Source of the DNA: Sinorhizobium mexicanum
GTDB lineage: Bacteria; Pseudomonadota; Alphaproteobacteria; Rhizobiales; Rhizobiaceae
NCBI RefSeq assembly: GCF_013488225.1
Contig: NZ_CP041241.1
Span: forward strand, 1,054,001-1,118,000
Length of the DNA stretch: 64,000 bases
Direction of reading: 5' to 3'
Shown here: one piece after another, positions 53,005 to 61,135 of the stretch
Position numbering within the stretch: the first letter of the stretch is position 1
How the letters are laid out: each line of letters starts with the position of its first letter
Made by a program: the position numbers and the translations under genes
The notes under the pieces: model-generated
Seen by the model: only the letters and a program-made list of their open reading frames with translations
Database searches by the model: none
Told to the model about the DNA's origin: nothing

Positions 53005-54285
53005 CTATGCGCTGAACCGGACTCTGTAGGCTGCCGAACGCCGGTCTTCCGGCCATAGCCAGTTCATCGTCGGTCGCGTGCGCCTGATCGTCAGCTTGCC
53101 CGCCGAAAAATAGAGCAAGAACGATCCGACATGATACGGGTTGAGAATGTCGACCTCGACGAAAGATCGGATGAGAAGCAGTATTGCTATACCGAAAAGC
53201 ACCATCGAATCCGGATCGCGATCCTCGGAAAGCAACCGTTTCAGGTGACCGAAGACCGTTGTGACCAGTACCATGGTCAGCAACAGGAGGCCGATCAAGC
53301 CGGTCTCCACGATTGCCTCGATATAGGTGTTATGAAAATGGAAGCCGGAGCGCGCGGTGATATAAAACTCTTCCCATAGCCGCTCCGCCTCGGAAAACCC
53401 CTGGATCCAATAGGCCTGGTACCCGACCCCGACGATCGGGGAAGCGCTTGCCGCCTCGATGCCTTGCTGCCACAGATAGGTGCGGCCTGTAAGGGTCGAA
53501 TTCTTGCCGAATGCGCCGAGTACCACGTCGATCCCGCCGCTATAGGCAATCGCAACGGCGGCGACCACACCGAACATTGCCGCGGCGAGGAAGAGGCCCT
53601 TGCGGTTCGACGGCCGCAGGGCGGATATCACCCGCATTCCGAGGGAGAGGCCAATGATTGCGGCGGTCGTCAGGACCGAAGTCGCCGACTGCGAGGCCAG
53701 CAGCGAGTAGGCCGCGATCAACCCCGAGACGCCCGCCGCAGCCATCCAGATCCCGCGCTCGCCAAGGGTGAAGACAGCGACGAAGGCGAAATAGATGCCC
53801 AGCGAGGCGTAGAAGCCCAACTGGTTCTTCGATGCGAAGGCACCGACAAAACTGAACGTACCGTCCAGCGGATCATAATGGTACACGCCGAAGAGCAGCG
53901 AATAGAGAAGGACAAGGGCGACGCCGGCGATCCCCCCGCGCGTCAGGGTCGGGATATCGATCGTCCGCATGGCGATCAGCGCACAGACGACGTGGCTGAG
54001 ATACTGCACTCCGGTGCGCATCGTCATCCCCGGCGCCGCCGACCAGAAGAAGGAAAGGCAGGCGAAGACAGTGAAGGCAAAAATCCAGAGATACTTGCCG
54101 TAATTGCCTAGAACCTTGCGGTAGTCGACGAGAACCAGAGGCAGCCACAAAGCGTAGTAGAAGAGGATCGAAACCTGTCCGAAGCGCGGGGAATAGGCGA
54201 AGACGAACAACGACAGCGCCACGGCGAAAGTGCCGTAAAGCTGATTCGTTCCGGGGCTGACGAGGCTCGCCTTCGAAATTCGCAT
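53005..54285 (-). CDS. exoQ: Exopolysaccharide polymerase ExoQ (Wzy-like)
   Basis: A 426-residue inner-membrane protein with about eleven hydrophobic segments and a large periplasmic loop near residues 275-320, as in O-antigen ligase/polymerase (Wzy_C) proteins; 'HFHNTYIEAIVETGLIGLLLL' (split) is the family motif with the conserved histidine. ExoQ polymerises lipid-linked octasaccharide units into high-molecular-weight polymer. I prefer ATG 54285 with GGTGAG upstream; a GTG at 54297 overlapping the exoF stop would add four residues. Confidence 0.9.
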   Translation of the reverse strand: MRISKASLVSPGTNQLYGTFAVALSLFVFAYSPRFGQVSILFYYALWLPLVLVDYRKVLGNYGKYLWIFAFTVFACLSFFWSAAPGMTMRTGVQYLSHVVCALIAMRTIDIPTLTRGGIAGVALVLLYSLLFGVYHYDPLDGTFSFVGAFASKNQLGFYASLGIYFAFVAVFTLGERGIWMAAAGVSGLIAAYSLLASQSATSVLTTAAIIGLSLGMRVISALRPSNRKGLFLAAAMFGVVAAVAIAYSGGIDVVLGAFGKNSTLTGRTYLWQQGIEAASASPIVGVGYQAYWIQGFSEAERLWEEFYITARSGFHFHNTYIEAIVETGLIGLLLLTMVLVTTVFGHLKRLLSEDRDPDSMVLFGIAILLLIRSFVEVDILNPYHVGSFLLYFSAGKLTIRRTRPTMNWLWPEDRRSAAYRVRFSA

Positions 54286-54293
54286 GCTGAAAC

Positions 54294-55565
54294 TCACCGC
54301 ATCGCCAACGCGGCGCTTACCTTGATGACGTCTCCGGGCAGCACTTCGGTGTTTTCGTTCGCCGCGATCTCCGCCGGCTTGCCATCCTTTTCACGGATGA
54401 TCGAGTAGGTGATGTTCGCCTCGGATTTTTGGTCTTCCAGTCGTGCCGCTTCGGCCGATTGCAGCAGAGCCTCGGCCATGAGGTCGCGATTGGTGCCGAC
54501 CTTCAGCGAGAGCGTGTCGAGCTCCGACTCCGTGTTTTGCAGTTCCTGAGCGAGCTGCTCGTCCCAATCGTTGCGGAGATTGGTCTCGTCCTGCGTCGCC
54601 TTGTTGTAATCCTGCTTGGCCTTGAGCGTATTGGTATCGATGTCGAGGAGCGACGACTGCACGTCCGCAACCCTTTGTTCGAGCGCGAGTTTGCGCTGGC
54701 TCAGCGCCAGCCCCTTTTCGGCGAGGCTGTCGACCTTCTCTCGATCTTCCTTGACAAGTTCAAGCTGGCGGGCCTGCGTCTCGGATTTTTTCCCGAGCGA
54801 CTCGATTTCGCCCTGAAGAAGAGACTTAAGATCGGCTAGAGCGGCTAGTTGCCGCTCCTGCCGCTTGTCGCGCGACGCCATCAAAGCCGTCTCGTCGGCG
54901 AGCAGCTTGTCGATGCCCTCGACCTTCTTGAGTTCGTTAGGCAATTCGATGTTCTTGCGCTTGCCGATTTCAGCCTGGAGCCGGGCACGGCGAATGAGCA
55001 GCCTGTTGCGCTCCGCGACCTGCACCGCGGATTCGCCGCTCGCCGTGATGTAGTCCCGGACAAAACGCCCGCCGCTTTCGGCCCGGCGCAATCCGCCTCC
55101 GAGGCTAACCGCCTTGAGTACCGTCATCTTCGGGACATAGGGATACTCGCCCGGAGTCTCCACTTCGCCGGTGAGGTAAACGGGACGGTATTGCGCCATT
55201 TCCACGGAGGCCGAAGGCCGGTCGCGCAGACCAAAGAGCTTCTGCATCTGGATGCCGATCTCGGCAGCGACTTCCGTCGTTGTCTTGCCCGAGGCGGGCA
55301 GGTCGCCGACGAAAGGCAGCGAGAGATTACCCGACGCGCCGATCGTGTACTCGCCGCTGACGGCCGACCAATCGCGCACCGAGCCCTCGGCCGTCTGCCA
55401 CTCGGCAACGCGGACACGCAGCTTGTCCATCACGCCAAGTCGATATTCGTCGGCCTGTGCCGCGCTCACCCCCGACGCGGCAATGACCGCGATCAGCGCG
55501 ACGCGGGCGAAACAGGAAAGCTTTTTGGAGACGTCAAGCGTCCCCGAAGTTTTGATAGGTTGCAT
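54294..55565 (-). CDS. exoF: Exopolysaccharide export/assembly protein ExoF
   Basis: A 423-residue exported protein with a signal peptide ending near 'SAAQA|DEYRLGVMDKLRVRV'. Residues ~40-125 form a polysaccharide-export (Wza-type) domain, and an SLBB-like segment follows ('VYLTGEVETPGEYPYVPKMTV'). Residues ~200-370 are a long coiled coil. ExoF is needed, together with ExoY, for adding the first galactose to the lipid carrier, and may also form part of the envelope export path. It is 57 bases after exoY. Confidence 0.92.
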   Translation of the reverse strand: MQPIKTSGTLDVSKKLSCFARVALIAVIAASGVSAAQADEYRLGVMDKLRVRVAEWQTAEGSVRDWSAVSGEYTIGASGNLSLPFVGDLPASGKTTTEVAAEIGIQMQKLFGLRDRPSASVEMAQYRPVYLTGEVETPGEYPYVPKMTVLKAVSLGGGLRRAESGGRFVRDYITASGESAVQVAERNRLLIRRARLQAEIGKRKNIELPNELKKVEGIDKLLADETALMASRDKRQERQLAALADLKSLLQGEIESLGKKSETQARQLELVKEDREKVDSLAEKGLALSQRKLALEQRVADVQSSLLDIDTNTLKAKQDYNKATQDETNLRNDWDEQLAQELQNTESELDTLSLKVGTNRDLMAEALLQSAEAARLEDQKSEANITYSIIREKDGKPAEIAANENTEVLPGDVIKVSAALAMR

Positions 55566-55622
55566 TTTCGTGATTTCCTGATGCCTGACACTGTTTCGAC
55601 CCTGAGGGTCAGCGCCAGGGTT

Positions 55623-56303
55623 TCAATAGCTGCCGCGGGAGAAGCAGACGGCAGGAATCGTCTTGACGACGATGGCAAGGTCGGCGAGGAGCGACCAGTT
55701 CTGGACGTATTGCGTGTCGAAGGCCACTCTGGCGGCGTAGGATACGTCGTTACGGCCACTGATCTGCCAAAGGCCGGTCAGACCGGGCCGGGAACGCAGG
55801 TAATAGACGGCAGCCGAATCATAAAGCTCGAGCTCGTCCTCTACGACCGGGCGCGGACCGACCACGCTCATTTCGCCGCGAATGATGTTGAGGAGCTGCG
55901 GCAGCTCGTCGAGGCTGAGCTTGCGCAACACGGCTCCGACCGCGGTGACCCGGGGGTCGTCCTGCAGCTTGCGAGTCGTGCGCCACTCTTCGTAGGCGTC
56001 AGGATTCTCCTTGAAATAGTCTTGCAGCACGCGATCGCCATTCTGCATCATCGTCCGGAATTTCAGGCACTTGAAGGCCTGTCCGTTGTGGCCGATGCGG
56101 CGGTGTCCATAGAAAACACTTCCTCCGTCGGAGAGCTTCACGAGAGCCATGATGAGCAGGAAGAGCGGGCTGAAGAAGACGAGAGCCAGGGACGCGGCGG
56201 CAATGTCAAAACTTCGTTTCGATATGCCGCCTATCGGCCGGAACATTCCGGTCTCTTTGGCGATGAAAAACGGCGAAGTAGCCGAGCGAGTCGCGGACTT
56301 CAT
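55623..56303 (-). CDS. exoY: Galactosyl-1-phosphate transferase ExoY
   Basis: A 226-residue polyprenyl-phosphate hexose-1-phosphate transferase that starts succinoglycan repeat-unit synthesis by placing galactose-1-phosphate on undecaprenyl phosphate. One membrane helix ('AAASLALVFFSPLFLLIMALV' split) precedes the catalytic domain, with 'FKCLKFRTMM', 'LDELPQLLNIIRGEMSVVGPRP' (split) and 'PGLTGLWQISGRNDVSY'. The start ATG 56303 with GGAG upstream gives the S. meliloti length; a longer frame to 56357 is not needed. ExoX antagonises it post-translationally. Confidence 0.95.
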   Translation of the reverse strand: MKSATRSATSPFFIAKETGMFRPIGGISKRSFDIAAASLALVFFSPLFLLIMALVKLSDGGSVFYGHRRIGHNGQAFKCLKFRTMMQNGDRVLQDYFKENPDAYEEWRTTRKLQDDPRVTAVGAVLRKLSLDELPQLLNIIRGEMSVVGPRPVVEDELELYDSAAVYYLRSRPGLTGLWQISGRNDVSYAARVAFDTQYVQNWSLLADLAIVVKTIPAVCFSRGSY

Positions 56304-57090
56304 AGAGGGGACTCCATTTACGTTTTGCGATTGTCGGTCCCGCAGGACGCGGGTCATTTAGCGCGAGTGTATGGTGAGAATTTGTTTTTTGAAGGCGAAA
56401 TCAAGGCCGCTTCGGCGCACTCCGTCACGGAGGGTTTTTGATCAACCGGGGGCACGGACTATTACTAAAATTTAATTATAAAGACTGGAAATTTATAACT
56501 AAGATATCTTGTTACGCAGTTGCCACACTCAAACATCCGCGGGATTTAATGCTTTCGGATCGCGAAGTATTACAGGAAACGTATCATTGTTTCACTCGGC
56601 CGGCCGAGCGCGGCGTCGGTACGAAATTGACAAGGGGTAATTCCGGCTTAGTTTTTTGCATCGCATCATCATTTTGCAGCGCACATTCTCCTGGGTGTTT
56701 CTGCAATCAACTTGTAACAAAAGTTGATCGGAAAAAGGCGTCCGCTTGAACCGAAAGATGCAGGAATCAGAATGAGTTCGCATTTACCCCTGTCAATTTA
56801 GGGGCCCACAAACGGGCCATTTGGAATCCGGATTTTGTCGAGGGCTTGTTGTATATCTCCTCATCACTCTATCTTTAATTGCATATACCTACGCATGATC
56901 ACTCCGAAGTGATTTGTCCCCGGGTCGCGGGTCAAGCTGACGGAAAGGTTCCCGCGATAAAAACGGTAGCGACAAAGTTGCGGCTTGCATGTTGAAGAGA
57001 AAAGCGACCACTAATATAGTGGGGAAACGGGAGGAGAGGGCTAAGAGTCCAATGACGGTACCAGTCGAAAATCCGAAGGGCGGAAACGCA
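56304..57090. promoter_or_regulatory. exoY-exoX regulatory region
   Basis: About 790 bases between the divergent exoY and exoX genes, notably A/T-rich around 56450-56560 and 56640-56880. In S. meliloti this interval receives several regulators (MucR, ChvI and others, from memory). A 103-residue frame at 56438-56749 lacks a ribosome binding site and looks non-coding. I could not place individual binding sites with confidence. Confidence 0.6.
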
Positions 57091-57381
57091 ATGTTTGCGC
57101 CGCGCGTCCTCGCCAGCATGATCGGCGCGTTGGTGGCTTTTGCCATTGCAACCTATCTCCTGAACGGCTCGCTGGTTTCGACCGCGATACAGACACTGAT
57201 CTGTGCCGTACTGCTGCAAGTTGGATATTTCATCGCCGTCTTGTTCCTGGTTTGGAAGGAAGCCAGTGGCCGGCGCAAACTGTCACCTGGCAAGGTGTCG
57301 ATGGAATCGACATCCGATGACAAACAATCGGGCACGGTCTCCATTGGCCCTTTGAATCGCCCGGGCCACTCCAACCCCTAA
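57091..57381 (+). CDS. exoX: Exopolysaccharide production repressor ExoX
   Basis: A 96-residue inner-membrane protein with two hydrophobic segments ('LASMIGALVAFAIATYLL' and 'ALLQVGYFIAVLFLVW'-like) and a polar tail. ExoX lowers exopolysaccharide output by acting on ExoY; the exoX:exoY dosage ratio sets the level. The start is ATG 57091 behind GAAGGGCGGAAAC, matching the known N-terminus 'MFAPRVLAS'; upstream ATGs at 57052 and 56989 would add a charged extension. Confidence 0.92.
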   Translation: MFAPRVLASMIGALVAFAIATYLLNGSLVSTAIQTLICAVLLQVGYFIAVLFLVWKEASGRRKLSPGKVSMESTSDDKQSGTVSIGPLNRPGHSNP

Positions 57382-57572
57382 ATTATTGGGTCCCCGCGCA
57401 GCGGGCCTCCAGCGGAGGCAGCCCTTGATCAAGGCCCTCGCGGGCGTTTCTTCCCGCACTGCAAAAAAAATTTGCGCTTGACGCGTTTGCGACACGATCA
57501 CCGCACATGTTTTGCAGGTCCGGTGGGAACTTGATTACACCGACGCATCTCGATCACCTGCTGGAGCCCAGT

Positions 57573-58598
57573 ATGACCGTAGCCGCGCCGACGAATGTCT
57601 GCATCATCATTGCCGCAAAGAACGCCACCGACACGATCACCCGAGCGATCGCCTCCGCCCTTGCCGAACCCGAGGCTGCGGAAGTCATCGTCATTGACGA
57701 TGGTTCGACCGATGACACCGCCCGCACGGCACGGGCCGCAGATGACGGAAGCGGCCGACTGAACGTAGTCCGCTTCGAAGAAAACCGCGGGCCCGCCGCC
57801 GCACGCAACCATGCAATCGCGATCTCGCAGTCTCCTCTTCTTGCCGTACTCGATGCCGACGACTTCTTTCTTCCGGGTCGACTTCGCCAGATGCTTTCAG
57901 AGGACGGCTGGGACTTCATTGCAGACAACATCGCGTTCATCGATGCAAGCCAGGCGGAAACCGCCGACGGCCGGATCAGCCGTTTCACGGCAAGCCCCCG
58001 CCTGCTCGATCTGGTCGGTTTTGTAGAAGGCAATATCTCCCGGCGCGGCGTTCGTCGCGGTGAGATCGGCTTCCTCAAGCCACTGATGCGGCGCTCGTTC
58101 CTCGAAAACCATCGGCTCCGTTACAATGAAGACCTGCGCCTCGGCGAAGACTACGACCTCTATGCCAGGGCGCTCGCGAAGGGCGCACGCTACAAGATCA
58201 TCCACAGCTGCGGCTATGCCGCCGTTGTCCGAGGCAACTCGTTGAGCGGCAGCCACCGCACGGCCGACCTGAGGCGGCTTTACGAGGCGGACCAGGCGAT
58301 CCTCACCGAAAGCCCATTGAGCTCCGATGCCGCCAGCGCCATCCGGCGCCATGAGCGCCACATCCGGGATCGCTATGAACTGCGGCATTTTCTCGATCTC
58401 AAGAACCAGACGGGCTACATGAGCGCGATCGGCTATGGGCTGACAAATCCCGGTGCGCTTCCGGCGATCGTTGGCGGGATCCTTGCCGACAAGACTGAGC
58501 GTTTTCGCCCCCGTCAATCATCTGCACCGGTCGCGCTCGGGGGCTCGGGTGCCATCCGCTATCTGCTTGAAGCGCCGGTGGCCGAGCCGCGGGAATAG
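57573..58598 (+). CDS. exoU: Glucosyltransferase ExoU
   Basis: A 341-residue GT2 enzyme. 'VCIIIAAKNATDTITRAIASAL' (split), 'VIVIDDGSTDDT' and 'LAVLDADDFFLPGRL' (D-x-D) form the donor site, and 'LGEDYDLYARALAKGA' (ED-Y motif) the catalytic base. In S. meliloti ExoU adds the sixth sugar, the first of the side chain, of the succinoglycan unit. The start ATG 57573 follows CTGGAG. The next S. meliloti genes exoV and exoW are absent here, so the side chain is probably completed by other enzymes. Confidence 0.92.
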   Translation: MTVAAPTNVCIIIAAKNATDTITRAIASALAEPEAAEVIVIDDGSTDDTARTARAADDGSGRLNVVRFEENRGPAAARNHAIAISQSPLLAVLDADDFFLPGRLRQMLSEDGWDFIADNIAFIDASQAETADGRISRFTASPRLLDLVGFVEGNISRRGVRRGEIGFLKPLMRRSFLENHRLRYNEDLRLGEDYDLYARALAKGARYKIIHSCGYAAVVRGNSLSGSHRTADLRRLYEADQAILTESPLSSDAASAIRRHERHIRDRYELRHFLDLKNQTGYMSAIGYGLTNPGALPAIVGGILADKTERFRPRQSSAPVALGGSGAIRYLLEAPVAEPRE

Positions 58599-58790
58599 CC
58601 GAAGCTCAAAAGCTCGCAGGAATTCGTCCACTTGGCGAATGCTGTTTTGCAGGTGATCGTCAGCGCGGTGGTTGGCTTCGCGCTCTGCGCGCTGTTCATC
58701 GCTTTGACACAGCGACCGCTGTTGCGGAGGCTCCGTGAATTGGCGAGCGGCCGTCGGCGCACAGGACGTCGGCTTCCGCCCAATAGTGTC
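58599..58790 (+). pseudogene. Possible 3' remnant of a membrane protein, perhaps exoT
   Basis: In frame directly after the exoU stop lies an open stretch with a strong membrane helix ('AVLQVIVSAVVGFALCALFIAL' split, 58635-58700) and a basic tail ('RRLRELASGRRRTGRR'). There is no start codon with a ribosome binding site. It occupies the place where exoT, a Wzx-type multi-spanning protein, would end in the S. meliloti order, just before exoI. Identity with exoT is inferred from position and character only. Confidence 0.35.
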
Positions 58791-58955
58791 CGAAAGGATT
58801 GGGCGCGCCTGCTCTTGCAATCGCTCCGTGGAATTCCCACATGCACATCATCAAATTGCCTGTTCAGATGTCGGCGAGATCGCCTGACCTGCAGGCAGAC
58901 TTCGCGCCCGATACGCTGACCACGGATGTACTGGCAGATAGAGCAGCGGAGAGGA

Positions 58956-58986
58956 AAAGGTCGGGACATCCCGGCCTTTTTTGTTG
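58956..58986. terminator. Rho-independent terminator
   Basis: A stem of AAAAGGTCGGG with CCCGGCCTTTT and loop ACAT is followed by further T residues. It has the strongest intrinsic-terminator look in the window and could work in both directions. It ends the exoU transcript before the 24-residue gene and exoI. Confidence 0.85.
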
Positions 58987-59062
58987 CCTGGGAACTGAAC
59001 CAGGAACGCTTCTTCGGTCCTTCGCGTTACGACCTCAACAGTAACGACATGGAGGTAACGGC

Positions 59063-59137
59063 ATGAAAGGCGTCATTCTCTGGCTGATGGGTGTTCCCCT
59101 GATCGTCATCATTCTGCTTTACATGTTTGTCTTCTGA
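59063..59137 (+). CDS. 24-residue membrane microprotein
   Basis: A very short gene, ATG at 59063 to TGA at 59135-59137, preceded by GGAGGTAACGGC. The product is one hydrophobic helix beginning 'MKGVILWLMGVPLIVIILLY'. I recall near-identical short proteins, annotated only as hypothetical, scattered through rhizobial genomes. It probably inserts in the inner membrane. It stands between the terminator and exoI and may be a separate transcript. Confidence 0.7.
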   Translation: MKGVILWLMGVPLIVIILLYMFVF

Positions 59138-59300
59138 CCGCATCGGGAGCCCGCCTGTGTTTCCCTATCCGGGCTTGCCCCCAACGGACTCAATCAGCGG
59201 TAATGCGCTTACACCGTCATTCACCCCAAGTTTTGCGGGATGCGAACGGCGGGCCACTTGCGTTACGCTGATAACGACTGAGGCTGTATGGGAACTGCGC

Positions 59301-59903
59301 ATGATCGGCATAGGGATGACCGCAACGGCTTTCGGCAACGGACTTCCTTCCCGGCAACCCCGAACGAAATCGAGTTGCAACGTCGCCTGGTCTTCAGTAA
59401 CGAAGGGGAAAATTAAACTTTCCCTGGTTCTGCTGATGATGGCGAACAGTGCGCAAGCGGACGAGCCGATCATTGGTCATGCGTCGGTTGTTGACGGAGA
59501 TACCATTGAAATCGCTGGCGAGCGGATCCAGTTCAGTGGCGTCGACGCACCGGAAGGCTGGCAAGTCTGCTTGGATGAGAAAGGCCTCGATTACCGATGC
59601 GGCAAGGAAGCGGCTTCCGCCTTGGACGCGTTTCTGGCGGGTTCCCGGCCTACGCGCTGCGAGTTCGTCAAGCGCGATCGCTATGGCCGTTTTGTCGGCA
59701 CCTGCTTTCGCGCCGATGGCAAAGACGTGAACCGCTGGCTGGTGGAGACCGGTAATGCAATCGACCGGGAAGGGCACAATAACGGCGTCTATGCTGACGC
59801 GCAGGCGACCGCCCGTTCGGCCGGTGCCGGTATTTGGCGCAGTCAGTTCGGCCAGTCATGTCCGGCCCCGCGCGGACGCGTGAACCGAAAGCCGATGTGT
59901 TGA
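59301..59903 (+). CDS. exoI: ExoI-like thermonuclease-domain protein
   Basis: A staphylococcal-nuclease-fold protein. 'VVDGDTIEI', 'FSGVDAPEGWQVC' and 'RDRYGRFVGTC' are the family blocks, with the D-A-P-E and Arg active-site regions intact. A hydrophobic leader 'LSLVLLMMANSAQA' before 'DEPIIG' looks like a signal peptide. The start is unclear: ATG 59301 (200 aa) puts ~37 residues before the leader, while AAGGGG followed by an in-frame ATT at 59412 would give a normal export signal. In S. meliloti ExoI is required for full succinoglycan synthesis, role unclear. Confidence 0.75.
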   Translation: MIGIGMTATAFGNGLPSRQPRTKSSCNVAWSSVTKGKIKLSLVLLMMANSAQADEPIIGHASVVDGDTIEIAGERIQFSGVDAPEGWQVCLDEKGLDYRCGKEAASALDAFLAGSRPTRCEFVKRDRYGRFVGTCFRADGKDVNRWLVETGNAIDREGHNNGVYADAQATARSAGAGIWRSQFGQSCPAPRGRVNRKPMC

Positions 59904-59921
59904 AGGCAGCAAGCGAAATCG

Positions 59922-60179
59922 ATGATCATTGAAATCTGGATCTTATGCAGCATCGTGACCGCGGTCGTGGCCGCGCTCAGGGGTGGACACAGTCTTCGCT
60001 GGTTGCTGATTGGTTGTGTACTCGGCCCGATAGGCATCATCGTTGCGCTTTTGATGCCCTCGCTGAAATCAGAAGACAAGGCGCTCGCCGAGAAGCGCCA
60101 GGACGAAGCGGAGGAAATCGCGAGACCGCTGCTGGAGAGCGAGACGCGAACCGTTTCCGCAAAGCATGACAAGGACTGA
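59922..60179 (+). CDS. Small membrane protein
   Basis: An 85-residue protein with two hydrophobic segments ('IWILCSIVTAVVAAL' and 'WLLIGCVLGPIGIIVALLMP') joined by 'RGGHSLR', followed by a charged helical tail. The arrangement R-G-x-S-x2-W-x2-G-x3-G-P-I-G is common in small bacterial membrane proteins of unknown function. It lies 18 bases after exoI on the same strand, where the S. meliloti cluster also has a small gene, as I recall. Confidence 0.7.
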   Translation: MIIEIWILCSIVTAVVAALRGGHSLRWLLIGCVLGPIGIIVALLMPSLKSEDKALAEKRQDEAEEIARPLLESETRTVSAKHDKD

Positions 60180-60731
60180 CGCAACAGGCTGCGCGAGTGG
60201 AGTTGGCAACAGACGGCGGCGTTCGGTCGCTGCTCAATGATTGAAATCCAGCCGTGCTCAGGGGCACGGTCAACAAGGCGGCCAGTCAACCCGGCTTGGG
60301 CGCGACGCCAAATATCCGAGCATGTTCAACGGCTTTGGCGTTTGCCGACTCTATCCTCGATCGCACGCCGAAAAGCTGCCCAAAGCTTGCCGCAATTCGT
60401 CGCGTCCTTCGCTCCCACGCCCGATCGGCCGTCGAAAAACACAATCGATTAAAAAAATCATATTTCTGTAACTCAACCTCTGCTTGCCCCAGAATTTTGC
60501 GGGGCACAATTTCTACAACATGCGACGAAACCGAGGTTTTTCAAAGAAGCACGGCATGGAGCGGCCACCGCCGGTTTCTCACGGGCTCGCCGTTTAGGTG
60601 CAGCGCAGCAGGATTCGTTTCATTTTTCTGCTGCACTGCCATATTTTTTCTTCGCCGATGCTCTAGTTTACTTCCTACGGGCTCAAGACGCTCTGTTGAG
60701 ACGGCTGCCGCCGAGCGCTGCCAGATAGGGA
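60180..60731. other. Intergenic region before the shortened exoH
   Basis: About 550 bases with no supported gene. Three overlapping frames around 60237-60739 share the region but have low-complexity composition and no family features. It probably holds the promoter for exoH' and exoK. Confidence 0.5.
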
Positions 60732-61130
60732 GTGACTGACATCGTGGGTATGGACGCGAGTGTTTCGTCGCGGATCGATCTGATGCGCATTGTGCTGGTT
60801 TCCTGCATCGTGTTCGCGCGCATGCGCGCCGGCCTCGGCGAGCGACTGACCCGAACCGGGGGCCCAAGCTTCTGGATTTTCTGCGCTCACTATCCGTTGT
60901 TTGTCCTGTTCTGGATGCTCTGGAATCGCAGCGGGCTGATCTACCACCCCCTCTTCTACTTCACGATGCCGATCCTGGTGATCGCGATCCTAGTCGCTTC
61001 CCACAATCTCATGAGGCGACAGGCACCCGACCTGCTCGACGCCCTCACGGGGAGCCGGGCAGGGAAAGGGCGAAGGGCGCTTCCGGCACAAGGTGGCGGA
61101 CATGCGAGCTATTCGCCGCAACAAAGGTAA
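60732..61130 (+). pseudogene. exoH: exoH with large in-frame internal deletion
   Basis: A 132-residue frame starting with GTG after AGATAGGGA. The first ~27 residues ('VSSRIDLMRIVLVSCIVFAR') match the N-terminus of the ExoH succinyltransferase, an acyltransferase-3 membrane protein of about 370 residues. They run straight into a C-terminal part ('GGPSFWIFCAHYPLFVLFWM', two membrane helices and a basic tail). The middle ~240 residues, including most helices, are gone without breaking the frame. The conserved early histidine of the family is also missing, so it should be inactive. Confidence 0.75.
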
Positions 61131-61135
61131 TGACA

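Noticed and set aside
54849..56441. 530-codon frame antisense to exoF and exoY
   Set aside because: It spans two well-identified genes on the other strand and their gap and has no recognisable motif or ribosome binding site.
56438..56749. 103-codon frame in the exoY-exoX gap
   Set aside because: A/T-rich regulatory region, no ribosome binding site and no resemblance to a known protein.
58799..59044. 81-codon frame after exoU
   Set aside because: It runs through the intrinsic terminator at 58956-58986 and has no family features.
60237..60739. Overlapping short frames before exoH'
   Set aside because: Three frames over the same bases have equal length and no motif; none has a good start site.
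58599..61130. Insertion sequence as the cause of the exoVWT/exoH losses
   Set aside because: No transposase fragment, terminal inverted repeats or target duplications were visible between exoU and exoK.
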